From Zopfochytrium polystomum (lineage: Eukaryota; Chytridiomycota; Chytridiomycetes; Chytridiales; Chytridiaceae): a DNA stretch of 64,000 nucleotides. The position numbers and the translations under genes are program-made. Positions 37,352 through 49,053 of this stretch are shown one piece after another. The stretch covers positions 1 to 64,000 of the forward strand of contig JAIVFJ010000217.1 of NCBI GenBank assembly GCA_025765615.1, read 5' to 3'. Every line of letters begins with the position of its first letter. Positions within the stretch are counted from its first letter, which is position 1. Under the pieces are notes generated by a model. The model did no database searches. It saw only the letters and a program-made list of their open reading frames with translations, and was not told the DNA's origin.

Positions 37352-39950
37352 CCCCCCCGCACGATGGCCATGGGTGTAGCACCTGTTATGCAAAGCGTGC
37401 GAAAGCGTCGGAGGCTTTGACCGAAAGGGTGTTCGAAAGGTTGGAGCAGGGTCGGAGGCCAAGTAGTGAGGTCAGTCGCTGGTGCTGAGATAATGAGAGT
37501 GGTTTTGTGAGAATGTCTGTGACCTGGTTGCTGGTTGGTACATAGCGTACAGTGATCTCTCCAGTGGCTACGCCTTGTCGGAGGAAATGAGCTCGTATGT
37601 CAATGTTTTTTTGTGTGAGCACGTGTGAGAGGGTTGAGCACTAGTGCGATTGCAGATTGATTGTCCTTGAGGGTTGGAAGTGGCTGCTGTGCAGGGAGTT
37701 GCAACTCGGATAATACAGCTAAGAGTCATTGTGCTTCTTGGAAGGCTTCAGAAAGTGAGTAGTATTCTGCTTCTGTGGATGATAGTGACACTCGATGTTG
37801 TTTGCGTGAGACCCAAGATACAGCAGCGGCTATGAGGGAAAGATTTCTGGTGAGTGATGTGTGATCTCCAGGTTTGCCCCCACAGGATGCATCAGCGTAT
37901 GCAGCTGGTTCAAGGGTGATGTTTGTGAAGAGCTGTAGCGGCTTGTGGCTTCACCTGTAGAATAATCTGTAGTCCCAGGTGCCTCAGAGGTAACAAAGCA
38001 GGCGGCGGAGTGCATTGCAATGGCAACGGCGGTGGCTTCAGTTGGAACTGGGAAAGCACATTTGTTGCTAATGTGATATCTGGTCAAATTTGTGTTGCGA
38101 GATATTGAATTTTCATGAGTGTGGATTGATACCAGCTTGAGTTGCTCTCGCTGAGTTCAATTGACGTTTTGTCATGCATAAAGGAGATAGACATTGGAGT
38201 TGATGCAATATCCAGGTCTTCCCACAATCTCTCTTCAGTGAGAATTGTCCTGGTGTATTCATCTTGGCCCATCCACATGCCTTGGGCGTTGTGCTCAAGG
38301 TGGATGCAAATCACTTGGCTGATAGTGGTTTCCTCAAGAGACATGCTGTACTCAGCACGAAAAGCATCTTCAATTTTTGCAATGAGAGCTGGGGTGTTGG
38401 CCATGACTTTAATGTTGTTGACAAAAACAAAGATGATTTCAATTGTTTGCTGCTGAGGGTCCACTTGAAAGAAGAGGCAGGGTTCAGCAAGAGATTGGTT
38501 GAAGACGAGTTTCTCGACAATGAACTTGCAAAGAGTCTGGAACCAGTTGTGTCCAGATTGATGAAGTCCATAGAGGCTCTTGAGGAGTTTGCAGAATAGG
38601 TTCTTTCCATCTAGAGTGAATCACTTGTGGCCTTTTGGTGGATGCATGTAGATGCTTCTTTGAGAAAAGCATACAGGTAGGCTGTGTTGACATCCATGCT
38701 GTGGTGTTCGAGGTCAAAAGCAAGGCTGATTGCAATGAGCAGTCAGATGGCCTGGATCTGGATGACAGGAGAAAAGGTGTCGGTGTAGTCGATGTCTTCA
38801 TGTTGGATGTTTCCACATGCAACAAGACAGGCTTTCCATCGCTTCAGCCAGCCAAAAGGATTGAGCTTGTAGGCATATACTGCAGAACATTGTACGTTTG
38901 CCAGGGGGGAGAACTGCCCATTCCCAGACCTTGTTGTGCTCATCCAAGAGAGAGTGAAGTTCCTCAAGCTCAGATGCAGCCTATTCTTCGTTATGTAGGC
39001 TTCCTTGTGGGAACATGGCACTGGTGGGAGTTGTGATTGGTGGATTGGTTCTTCAGGGAAGGACTTTGGAAAGCATGGTTCTGACTTGGCTGATGCAAGG
39101 TAGAGTTGCAAGAGATGGTGAGTGATTGTTCGATTTGCAAGTAGCTTGCAAAATCCAGTTGGTGCATCTTTGAAATTGACAATGACAGGTTAGCCACAAT
39201 TGGTCCAGCGTTAACTTGCTCAGCAGCAGTAAGTACATAGAGGTAGTTTGGTAAAAGTGTTTTGCCAGCCTTTGGCTCTGGTATGCTGTTGCCACCATTT
39301 CAGCAGCGCAGCCAGAAACGCCATCCATCCCACTGATCCTGGGGTAGATGTGTGATGTACTTGAAAGAATTCGCTATGTTGGCTGATTGATGGATTGTAC
39401 TGCTGTGGTGTACAGTACTGAAGGTGGTGGTAGCGGTAGGTTGATCCTGGCTTCTGTCAGTCTTGTGTTTGTCTTTATACAAAACTGTAACAAGGACCAT
39501 CGTTTTCAAAATGCTGCAAGTCATCCATGCAGAACAGTATCAGTTCAAAGCTCCTGCACACTGCTTACACCAAAAGACCCAAAACTACCAGTATGTATGG
39601 TGGGCTTCCTTGTTGCAGAAAGGACTCGAGAGGGAACAGGTCTGTCCAAATTAGGTCCTGGATTCCCTTTTCGCCAACGACCTTGATCTGAAGGTTGCTA
39701 ATAAAATTGTTGAATCCCATCAGTGTCTTGCCAGTGAAGATGCTGACAAAAGAGTTTAGGTTGGATGACATTGCATTGCGCAAAGACCTGTTGCAAGAGA
39801 AACCAGTAAAGTCTGGCGGTGATAAATGGTAACTCTAGGAGTTGTTTGCAGCTGTTCTTGGTGAAAAAAACAGTCCAGGATAGAAGATGTGTGTTCCACA
39901 CAATGCTTGTTGCAAGCTGATTGATGGATGAAAAATTCTGAAATTGTTAT
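37352..39950 (-). pseudogene. Decayed Cop1 copia polyprotein (RT-RNase H end)
   Basis: Minus-strand, frame-broken copia polymerase. The RNase H tail is clear at 37400-37620 (NIDIRAHFLRQGVATGEITV, VTDILTKPLS). RT pieces occur at 38080-38610 (KLLKSLYGLHQSG, FVFVNNIKV where YVDD is expected, ICIHLEHNAQG) and 38740-39110 (CGNIQHEDIDYTDTFSPV). Stops and frameshifts are frequent. Upstream parts toward 39950 are too decayed to place. Confidence 0.75.
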
Positions 39951-40459
39951 AGCAGGTTGGCACCTTTGAAGTGTGACCTTGTGCTAAATTTCAGACTTAA
40001 AATCGAAGTTTTGTTGGTGTTGTGCTTGAGGGAGTGTTTGACACCTCAGGCAACGAACTTAGAGCGATTTGGTGTGCAGCTAAGACTTGTCACCAAGAAA
40101 ATGACAAAAATGGTGCATGGAATGGTAGTTCGACTTTTGGCCCCCCTTATCAAAATCCCTTGTAGCTGCAGTAGCCGTAGGGAAAAGCGCGTATGACCAA
40201 TTGAAAAAGCGGAAGCAGAGCTATTCAGTTGTGGAAGGGCGTTCTGCGATCGCTCTTGGTCGTTGAGGAGATGGCTGGTAAAGTTGGATCACTGGTGTCC
40301 AACTTTGGAGGCCAATCGAATTGGGTAGAGAAGTTGTAGAGAGCTGCATAATAGCTTGTTGGAAAAAGGAGATTCAGAGCTTTTGAATGCACTGTTGCAC
40401 GTGCGGATTGAATGATGGAGTCAGCAGGGAGAGGGTGCCGAAATTTTGGTCTCCCCAAT

Positions 40460-41618
40460 TGATGAAATCCCACCCAGGACTGGAGGGACTTGGTGTGTGT
40501 GGGGATGAAGAGAGAGAGAGAGAGAGGGCAGTGATGATGGAAAAGGGAGAGGAGTGAGAGGATGGAGAGAGGAGAGAGGAGTGAGTGGGCAGAGATGGAA
40601 GAGAGAGCAAATGGAGGAAGAGAGATTGGCTTGTTTTGCACTGGATTCTGTCAAAGCAGCAAGGAGGGGGTTGGATTCCTTGTTTGATCTCTGTGAGAGT
40701 TTGCTGCTTTTATACTCCTGCAGGTTGGAGCCATCAGAAAACAGAGGGAGCAGTGGGCTGCACAGAGCAGGCCACAGAAATGAGATTAAACAGGCTGAGC
40801 ACCAACCCCCAGCCTGGGCTAAGTACCCATTCAGGGCTGAGTACCACCCAGGGCTGGGCATCACTCAGGGCTGAGTACCAACCAGGGCTAAGTACCAGCC
40901 TGGGCTGAGCACCACCCTGGGCTGAGTACCAGCCTGGGCTGTGCACCACCCAGGGCTAAGTACCAGCCAGGGCTGAGTACCCCCTTGGGCTGAGTACTTT
41001 GTCTGGGCTGAGTACCACCAGGAACCAATTTACAGCTTGTTTGAGAAACAGTTGCTTGTAAATTGGTTTGGTTGTTTCCAAATCAGGAAGCTTGTTTGGG
41101 AAACAAGCCGCTTTTTTCCTTGTTTTTAGAAATCCAATGATAGGTGCAATCTCTGGTGAGCTCAGTTTTTATCTCACTTTTAGAAATGCAGTGATTGGTG
41201 CAATCCCTGATTCCTAAATGCCTGTTGCATTGCTCAGATTGCACAGCACAGCAGGAAAGCTGGAATTCCAGATCAGGAAGCGGAATTCCGGTGCAGAGAG
41301 CGGAATTCCGGAGCCTGGGGAGGTGGTACACTGCTTCTGCATGCTTGCTGTGCTGTGTTACATGTGCAGAGTGCGTAGTTTGAGCGTTTTTGTGCATGTT
41401 CTAATTGCATTGTTCCTACTGGTAGGATGAACAAAGCTAGAACAACAGCCGCCTTTGCCTATCTCTTTTTATTGAGAACAGATTAGCCCTTCCGAGCGCC
41501 CCATTCAAGTATTGAATCTACTGAGCCCTTCAAACACCCCATCCAATGTGATTGGATGGAGTTCTCAAAGGGATCGTCAGTAACGGGCGTAGTGTACCCC
41601 GTGGGTCGAATCTCAACA
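40460..41618 (-). repeat. Cop2 LTR, inverted copy
   Basis: On the minus strand it runs from TGTTGAGATTCGACCC (41618) to GATTTCATCA (40460). It carries the longest array of a tandem unit of about 20 bp (GGGCTGAGTACCA-type, 40826-41010), several GGAATTCC-containing units near 41270-41310, a TATA box (GAGTATAAAAGC on the minus strand) and a CT/GA run. It is the 3' LTR of the partial Cop2 copy to its right. Confidence 0.9.
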
Positions 41619-43258
41619 CACCCCCGCAATAGAAAGAGAGGGTGCAACTGTTTCTCCTGGAGTACATGGCTGTCCAACAATGCCAGCCAAGTAGTGGGAC
41701 TCGAACCCACCCATGTACCCCCCTACACTTGTGAAAACCTGCATGAACCCACAAGTGTAGCTGGAGAAGCCAGAGAGAGCCTTTAGACTAAGCGTTGTGC
41801 TGATTTGAGCGTGGGCACCACGCTTACACCTTGGAGGTCGGCGAGACTGCAAATTCCCATCAGTGATGCAAGCTTTGCATGTTGAGCTGCGGGAAGAGCT
41901 TTGGTGAGAAGGTCGGCAATCATCATGTCCGTTGGGCAATGAATGAGTTGAACCTCCTTTTTCTCGAAGTGGTCCCGTATGAAATGCAACCTCACGTCAA
42001 AGTGTTTGACCCGGCCATGGTGTATTGGATTCATAGCAATAGCTATGGTTGAACAATTCTCTTCATAAACAGTAGTGGGCTTATTTGAATCCATACCCAG
42101 CTCCTGGAAGAGCATTCGTAGCCAGATTGCCTCTTTGATGGCCTCAGTAAGGGAGAAGTATTCCGCCTCAGTTGAGGACAAAGCGACAACTGATTGTTTC
42201 TTGCTGTACCATGTAATAGCACCCCCGCAAAGCATGAACACATGCCCTGACCTCGACTTGCGTCCATCCTCTTCAGCATAGCTGGCATCAGCGTAGCCAT
42301 GTGGTTCATCCCACTCTGGGTAAGAAATACCCGCAGCTTTCTCTACCTCTGGGAGCGTTGCATTGGTGATGCATGTCTTCTGGGAGTCTCCCTTCTGGTA
42401 GAAAAGTCCATGATCCCAGGTAGCGCGGACATATTGCAGCAATCTGTCAAGCGCAAGGGAATCTGAATGGGTTGGAGCGGACTGGTATTGTGCAAGTGTA
42501 TTCACAGCATACGCAATGTCAGGGCGCGTCAAATTTGCAAGGTAAGCAAGTTGCATGAGTGTGCTTCGGAAGTATTCCGACTCTTGTTGTGGAAGTTTTC
42601 CAAAGTCCACATTGTGTATCCATGTCGTGGACATGGGAGTTGCTTTGATTTTGACAGGTAAGCCTTCATCGTCACACCAGTAGTTTGCTTCCTCCAAGAC
42701 ATGCTGTGTGTAGTTTTTCTGTCCAATAAAGATTCCATCCTTGATTTTCTCAACTTGGATGCCAACAGCAACTTTTGGGTTGAGGTCCTCGCGGATTTTG
42801 AACTTTGATTTGATCAGAGAAAGAATTTTGGCAATTTCTTCTTCAGTGTGACTGAAGATGAGGATGTCATCTACGTATAGAGTGCTGATGGTCTTGACCT
42901 TTCCATCAGGGTGCCTTTGCACAAAGACACAGTGGTCAGTCTTCAATTGCGTAAATCCAATTTCTACGAGGAAGTCGCGGATTGTTTTGTACCACTGTCG
43001 ACCAGACTGGTGCAGTCCATACAGACTCTTCCTGAGTAAACAGACAAGAAGTATCCCGTCTGCACCACGTATCTCAAAGCCTTCTGGTTGTTCCATGAAG
43101 TTTTCAATGTCCAGTTTGGCGTTCAAGTATGCGGTTTCGACATCAAGGCCTGCAAGGATGAGGTCAAACAGCAACGAGGGAGCAAGGATTGCCCTTACAG
43201 AGGAGCTGCGGACGACAGGGGAGAAGGTCTCATTGTAGTCCTGACCAAAGATCTGAGT
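41619..43258 (-). mobile_element. Partial Cop2 element, inverted (RT C-terminal part and RNase H)
   Basis: The minus strand is open without interruption from 43258 to 41783. It begins inside the RT at TQIFGQDYNETFSPVVRSSS, includes YVDDILIF (catalytic aspartates), KSLYGLHQSGRQWYKT and RNase H with YADASYAEEDGRKSRSG and LSSTEAEYFSLTEAI, and ends at a TAG or equivalent stop before the PPT. It is nearly identical to 52843-54471 but lacks that copy's frameshifts, so it shows the intended frame. Everything upstream of the RT midpoint is missing: at 43258/43259 the sequence switches to an LTR in the opposite orientation. Confidence 0.9.
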
Positions 43259-44341
43259 GTTGAGATTCGACCCACGGGGTACACTACACCCGTTACTGAT
43301 GATCCCTTTGAGAACTCCATCCAATCACACTGGATGGGGTGTTTGAAGGGCTCAGTAGATTCAATACTTGAATGGGGCGCTCGGAAGGGCTAATCTGTTC
43401 TCAATAAAAAGAGATAGGCAAAGGCGGCTGTTGTTCTAGCTTTGTTCATCCTACCAGTAGGAACAATGCAATTAGAACATGCACAAAAACGCTCAAACTA
43501 CGCACTCTGCACATGTAACACAGCACAGCAAGCATGCAGAAGCAGTGTACCACCTCCCCAGGCTCCGGAATTCCGCTCTCTGCACCGGAATTCCGCTTCC
43601 TGATCTGGAATTCCAGCTTTCCTGCTGTGCTGTGCAATCTGAGCAATGCAACAGGCATTTAGGAATCAGGGATTGCACCAATCACTGCATTTCTAAAAGT
43701 GAGATAAAAACTGAGCTCACCAGAGATTGCACCTATCATTGGATTTCTAAAAACAAGGAAAAAAGCGGCTTGTTTCCCAAACAAGCTTCCTGATTTGGAA
43801 ACAACCAAACCAATTTACAAGCAACTGTTTCTCAAACAAGCTGTAAATTGGTTCCTGGTGGCACTCAGCCCAGACAAAGTACTCAGCCCAAGGTGGTACT
43901 CAGCCCTGGCTGGTACTTAGCCCTGGCTGGTATTCAGCCCTGAGTGATGCCAGCACTGGGTGGTACTGAGCCCTGAATGGGTACTTAGCCCAGGCTGGGG
44001 ATTGGTGCTCAGCCTGTTTTATCTCATTTCTGTGGCCTGCTCTGTGCAGCCCACTGCTCCCTCTGTTTTCTGATGGCTCCAACCTGCAGGAGTATAAAAG
44101 CAGCAAACTCTCACAGAGATCAAACAAGGAATCCAACCCCCTCCTTGCTGCTTTGACAGAATCCAGTGCAAAACAAGCCAATCTCTCTTCCTCCATTTGC
44201 TCTCTCTTCCATCTCTGCCCACTCACTCCTCTCTCCTCTCCATCCTCTCACTCTTCTCCCCTTTTCATCATCACTGCTCTCTCTCTCTCTCTCTCTCTTC
44301 ATCCCCACACACACCAAGTCCCTCCAGTCCTGATTTCATCA
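43259..44341 (+). repeat. Cop2 LTR, isolated
   Basis: Complete TGTTGAGATT...GATTTCATCA LTR on the plus strand, 1083 nt, with a TATA box at about 44090 (GAGTATAAAAGC). It joins an inverted Cop2 half on its left and the Cop3 fragment on its right. The flanks (CTGAG on the left, GTCTG on the right) do not form a target-site duplication, so this is not a simple solo LTR. Confidence 0.9.
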
Positions 44342-47300
44342 GTCTGGTTTAAGTTTGACCTTGTAGACCCATTTGTTCTGCACGACGTTGATGTTGGTGG
44401 GCCGTTCCACAACTTCAAAGGCTGCTAAAGTGCAAAGGGCATCGATCTCAGTCTGCTCTGCTGCAATCCACTCCTTGGACCATTTACCCAACATGGCTTC
44501 TGCACGAGTTTGGGGGTCAGGGCATGTTGTGCTTGTGAGGTAGGTTTGCCCAGAACGCGTACGCTTGGCTGAGTTGTCAGGTGATGGTGAACGTGAATGT
44601 TGGTGATGAGGAGGTGGTTCTGGTGGAGGTGGTTCTGGAGGTGGAAAAGCCTGTGAGGCATCCCTAGTGGGTGTGTCTGCCATTGTTTTATCTTGTAGGG
44701 ACTTTGGAGGAATTAGTTATAACAGTCTCAGATATCCAACGCACAAAAGTAAGCAAGGGTGAAATGCACAGGTGAGCCTTCCGCACGATGCTGGTCTGGG
44801 CTCCCCCCAGTACCCTATGAGGTGAGGCAACCACTCCCCCATACACAGCTTGCCCTCAACGCTACCCCCCCGCGTCTCGCCTGGGCACATCAGGAGAAAA
44901 AACTGTCTCCTGGTTGGCTCTCCTCACGGAATGGGCTCCCTGCTCAGGACTCCACCTCCTCTGACACAGGTCCAGGCCACACTAGCCTACGAGCTGGGGC
45001 TTCGGTTGTCGTGGGCCTTCGGTTGCTTCACATTGCCGGTCTACCCCCCGATCCGGTCTCCCTCAGTCACGCCTATAGTGCTCCCAATAAGGCCCACTGG
45101 AGATGACGTTAATTGCAGTAGCACAGAATCCAACCCATCGTGCCGTCACCTCCAACACCAGAGCTGTACATTGTTATCTGATTCACTTTCGCTGTGCTTA
45201 CCTGAGGGGTGACACTGTTTACCAATTCCACCAGGGCCACTGGTGTTGGTTCTGGCTCAGGTAGCTGTTCGATGTGTACGTTTGCTTCGCAAAGGAGGGC
45301 CTTGATGTTGGTGTTGGTTTCCTGAAGTTCGTCAGCAGAGAGTAAGGGCGTGTGGTGATGCTGTAGTTCTGAACTGTCATCATCAGCATCTGATTTGTTG
45401 AGTTTGGGAAAGCTGTCTTCGGCGATAGTCAGGTCGTTGAGGCGATGTGTGATAATGCGACCAGTGTTGATGTCGATGAGCCGGGCAATGGATCGGCCTA
45501 TATTGCCAATGTATATTGCTGGTCGTGCTCGTTCTGCCAGTTTCTTGTACTGGTGTGTGCTGCTGCGTTCCTTGGCTGTCACATGGTAGAGGCAACCAGC
45601 GCCAAAAACCCTAAAGTGGCTGATGCAGGGAGGAAAGCCAAGTAGCATTTCAACCGGTGAAAGCAAACCACGACTGAGAACTGGCAGTGTGTTGATGATG
45701 TCCACGGCATGTCGAATAGCATAACCCCACCAAGACCAAGGTGAGCCAGCATGCTGAAGGAGTGGACGAGGGACATCCATGACTGTCCTAACTGCACGTT
45801 CTGCTTTGCCGTTGAGCTCTGGTGTGTGTGGTGGACTGACTTCAACCCGTATCCCACGAGAGGCACAGAAGCGTTCAAAGGCAGTTGGCGAGTGTCTGGT
45901 TTTTTGCTGTTGAGAAATGCTGCACGAATGCTGTGTGTGTCTGCAGGTTCTGCTGATGTGAAAAAGTTGTAATATCTGCTGGCGCAATGGGCGAAAAATT
46001 GAGTGCTGTAATTGAAGGTTGGGTTTGCTGCAGTTGGGAACCACTGGAGGCCGTGCCGAAGGATCATTTGAAGAACTGCTGGGTCACCTTCTTCATGACT
46101 GCTGCGGTGAATAACACCTGGTTGGAGGTCTCATGCCAAGTGATAGTAACCGCATAGCTGGTGGTCCCTGTCGGCAATAAGGTTGACTGGGCATTCTGGA
46201 GCAAACTGCGCGCCTTCAATAATGAGAGTGATGTTGTTTGCAAGAGGAATTCGTGCAACGCCTGAGCCCTCGCAGTTGAGAACTGGACCTTCCTTTGCGA
46301 TGCGCACGCTGGATTTTTGCTTGTTGAAGGTTGATGGGATAAAGAAGGAGAAATCACGAAGAGTAGTAACATTGCAACCGTTATCAATAAGGAGAGGAAA
46401 GGAAGTAACAGGAGGTGGAATGTTGACTGCAAATGCCCGGATCACTCCCGGGCCATCCAAAAATCCTGTTGGTGGTTGTCGTCACTTTGGCCGCCAAGCT
46501 GTGAGTTGTAAGTCTCTTCCCATAACTGCTGTTCGTTTGCAAACTGCTGACTCTGTTGTTCATCCCAATCACTGTCTGCTGGTGCGCTGTATGTTAGGAG
46601 TGCCTGCTGGGATTGCTGAGGCATCTGCTCCTGCACGTTTGCAGCTGAAGGACATTCCCTTGTACAATGTCCACGACCACTGCAATTGTTGCAGGTGACA
46701 TTTGCGGATGCCCGGCTCTGGTGTGGACGGAATGGTTGCTGTGGTCGCCATCCACTTTGCTGGAGTCGCCATCCCATCTGCTGGGGTCGCCAACTTCCTT
46801 GGGAGAGTGGAGTGGACCCTCTGCCAAAGCCACCATAGGGTCGTGGGGTGTATGGCTGTGGCCTTGGTTGGAGCAATCGATAGCCACCACGGCCTCGGGG
46901 GTGGGTGTAGTGAACTTGGGCAACATTTGCAGTTGGTGCATTGACCTCTGGGGCTGCAGTGGAGGTGTCCCCTTCTCTTTGATTTGCCAGCTCGATGCGT
47001 CACTTATCATAGTTGTTTTGACGAACAGTTTGTTTGAAGAGTGAGATTAGTTTGGCTAAACTTGTTATCTCAGGAGCTGGGTTGCTGACAACAAGAAAAA
47101 CGTTTCCTATCCCCATGTCCAATAGGCTTTGGTTCAGTGAACCAACAAAGATTCGAACAACTTTTTGGAAAGGGCGAATACGATGGAGAAGTTCTCCAGC
47201 TGCTGATTTTGCAAAGCTGTCGACTCGATGGTATGCTTCGGTGAATCGGGTAATGAAGGCATCTGAGGCTTCAGTTGGTTCCATTTTGATGCGTTCAAAG

Positions 47301-47758
47301 TAGTCAATGATCTCCTTTGCGAGTCCCTGGTCTGCTGTGCGGCAAATTATTCCCAATTCGCCAACCAACTTGTAAGCAAAGTTTCGACCAGGTTTGATTT
47401 GGGTGAGAAGGGCTCGAGAGATGTGGCAGCGAATAATTAGACAGCAATGTGCATTCTGGTTCTGTGTACCAGGAAACCAAGTTACTTTCTCTTGTCCACA
47501 AGGCGGAGGCACCAATTCGAATCTCTGTCCTTGGAATGGTCCATCTCTGATGAGACAGGTTCCAGTGTCGCAGAGGTCTAGTGGATCAACTGCATCATTC
47601 TGCTCTGCGTTGATGTGACTTGTGTCAATGCAGTGGCGTAAGTCGACAATTTTGTTGGAGAGTTCTGCTGTAAGATCCTCCAACCAGTCACCGAAATTCT
47701 CTGGTCCCTCCAAGACGCTGAAGGACTTGGCAACATACTTGGTTGAGTCAGTAGTCAT
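44342..47758 (-). mobile_element. Partial Cop3 copia element (gag to start of RT), inverted
   Basis: Minus-strand, frame-broken. Gag starts ATG at 47758 directly against the Cop2 LTR (MTTDSTKYVAKSFSVLEG). A CCHC zinc knuckle (CNNCSGRGHCTREC) lies near 46650-46690. The protease motif is LLIDNGCNVTTL near 46380, that is D-N-G instead of the usual D-S/T-G. Integrase has PPHTPELNGKAERAVRTVMD (about 45800) with the third catalytic Glu. About 44690-45110 does not resemble copia sequence and may be an insertion. Coding then resumes with the pre-RT segment (EWIAAEQTEIDALCTLAAF ... NKWVYKVKLKPD), ending exactly at the Cop2 LTR. No Cop3 LTR is identified here. Confidence 0.8.
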
Positions 47759-48840
47759 TGTTGAGATTCGACCCACGGGGTACACTACGCCCGTTACTGA
47801 TGATCCCTTTGAGAACTCCATCCAATCACATTGGATGGGGTGTTCGAAGGGCTCAGTAGATTCAATACTTGAATGGGGCGCTCGGAAGGGATAATCTGTT
47901 CTCAATAAAAAGAGATAGGCAAAGGCAGCTGTTGTTCTAGCTTTGTTCATCCTACCGGTAGGAACAATGCAATTAGAACATGCACAAAAACGCTCAAACT
48001 ACGCATTCTGCACATGTAACACAGCACAGCAAGCATGCAGAAGCAGTGTACCACCTCCCCAGGCTCCGGAATTCCGCTCTCTGCACCGGAATTCCGCTTC
48101 CTGATCTGGAATTCCAGCTTTCCTGCTGTGCTGTGCAATCTGAGCAATGCAACAGGCATTTAGGAATCAGGGATTGCACCAATCACTGCATTTCTAAAAG
48201 TGAGATAAAAACTGAGCTCACCAGAGATTGCACCAATCATTGGATTTCCAAAAACAAGGAAAAAAGCGGCTTGTTTCCCAAACAAGCTTCCTGATTTGGA
48301 AACAACCAAACCAATTTACAAGCAACTGTTTCTCAAACAAGCTGTAAATTGGTTCCTGGTGTTACTCAGCCCAGACAAAGTACTCAGCCCAAGGTGGTAC
48401 TCAGCCCTGGCTGGTACTTAGCCCTGGCTGGTACTCAGCCCTGAGTGATGCCCAGCCCTGGGTGGTACTATGGGTACTTAGCCCAGGATGGGGGTTGGTG
48501 CTCAGCCTGTTTTATCTCATTTCTGTGGCCTGCTCTGTGCAGCCCACTGCTCCCTCTGTTTTCTGATGGCTCCAACCTGCAGGAGTATAAAAGCAGCAAA
48601 CTCTCACAGAGATCAAACAAGGAATCCAACCCCCTCCTTGCTGCTTTGACAGAATCCAGTGCAAAACAAGCCAATCTCTCTTCCTCCATTTGCTCTCTCT
48701 TCCATCTCTGCCCACTCACTCCTCTCTCCTCTCTCCATCCTCTCACTCCTCTCCCTTTTCCATCATCACTGCTCTCTCTCTCTCTCTCTCTTCATCCCCA
48801 CACACACCAAGTCCCTCCAGTCCTGGGTGGGATTTCATCA
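47759..48840 (+). repeat. Cop2 5' LTR
   Basis: TG...CA ends. Features in order: GGAATTCC-bearing tandem units (48066-48117); a stem-loop with arms AACCAATTTACAAGC and GCTGTAAATTGGTT (about 48308-48355); TACTCAGCCC/CTGGCTGG tandem units (48361-48480); a TATA box in GGAGTATAAAAGCAGC (about 48580); and a CT run near 48772-48790 before the 3' end. Confidence 0.93.
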
Positions 48841-49053
48841 CAAAGCTAGATACAAGCCGTCGGCCACACTTGTACACTCGAACAGGGCCCTGCTGCTCTT
48901 ACAAGAAAAGGGTTTCTGACTCTAAACAAGACCAACCTGTCTGTGAGCACCGGCTCACCAGCTACTTTAAGGCAACAAAGGGCTCTTGGCTCTCTACAAG
49001 AAAAGGGCTACCGCTGTAAACAAGTCCACTGGTCCACCAAGCCGCAACCTAGC

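Noticed and set aside
40485..41010. CRISPR-like array from regularly spaced repeats in the Cop2 LTR
   Set aside because: The repeats are contiguous tandem units without unique spacers, sit in a eukaryotic LTR, and vary among LTR copies.
43259..44341. Ordinary solo LTR produced by recombination within one element
   Set aside because: The flanking bases do not form a target-site duplication, and the two sides belong to different elements in inverted arrangement.
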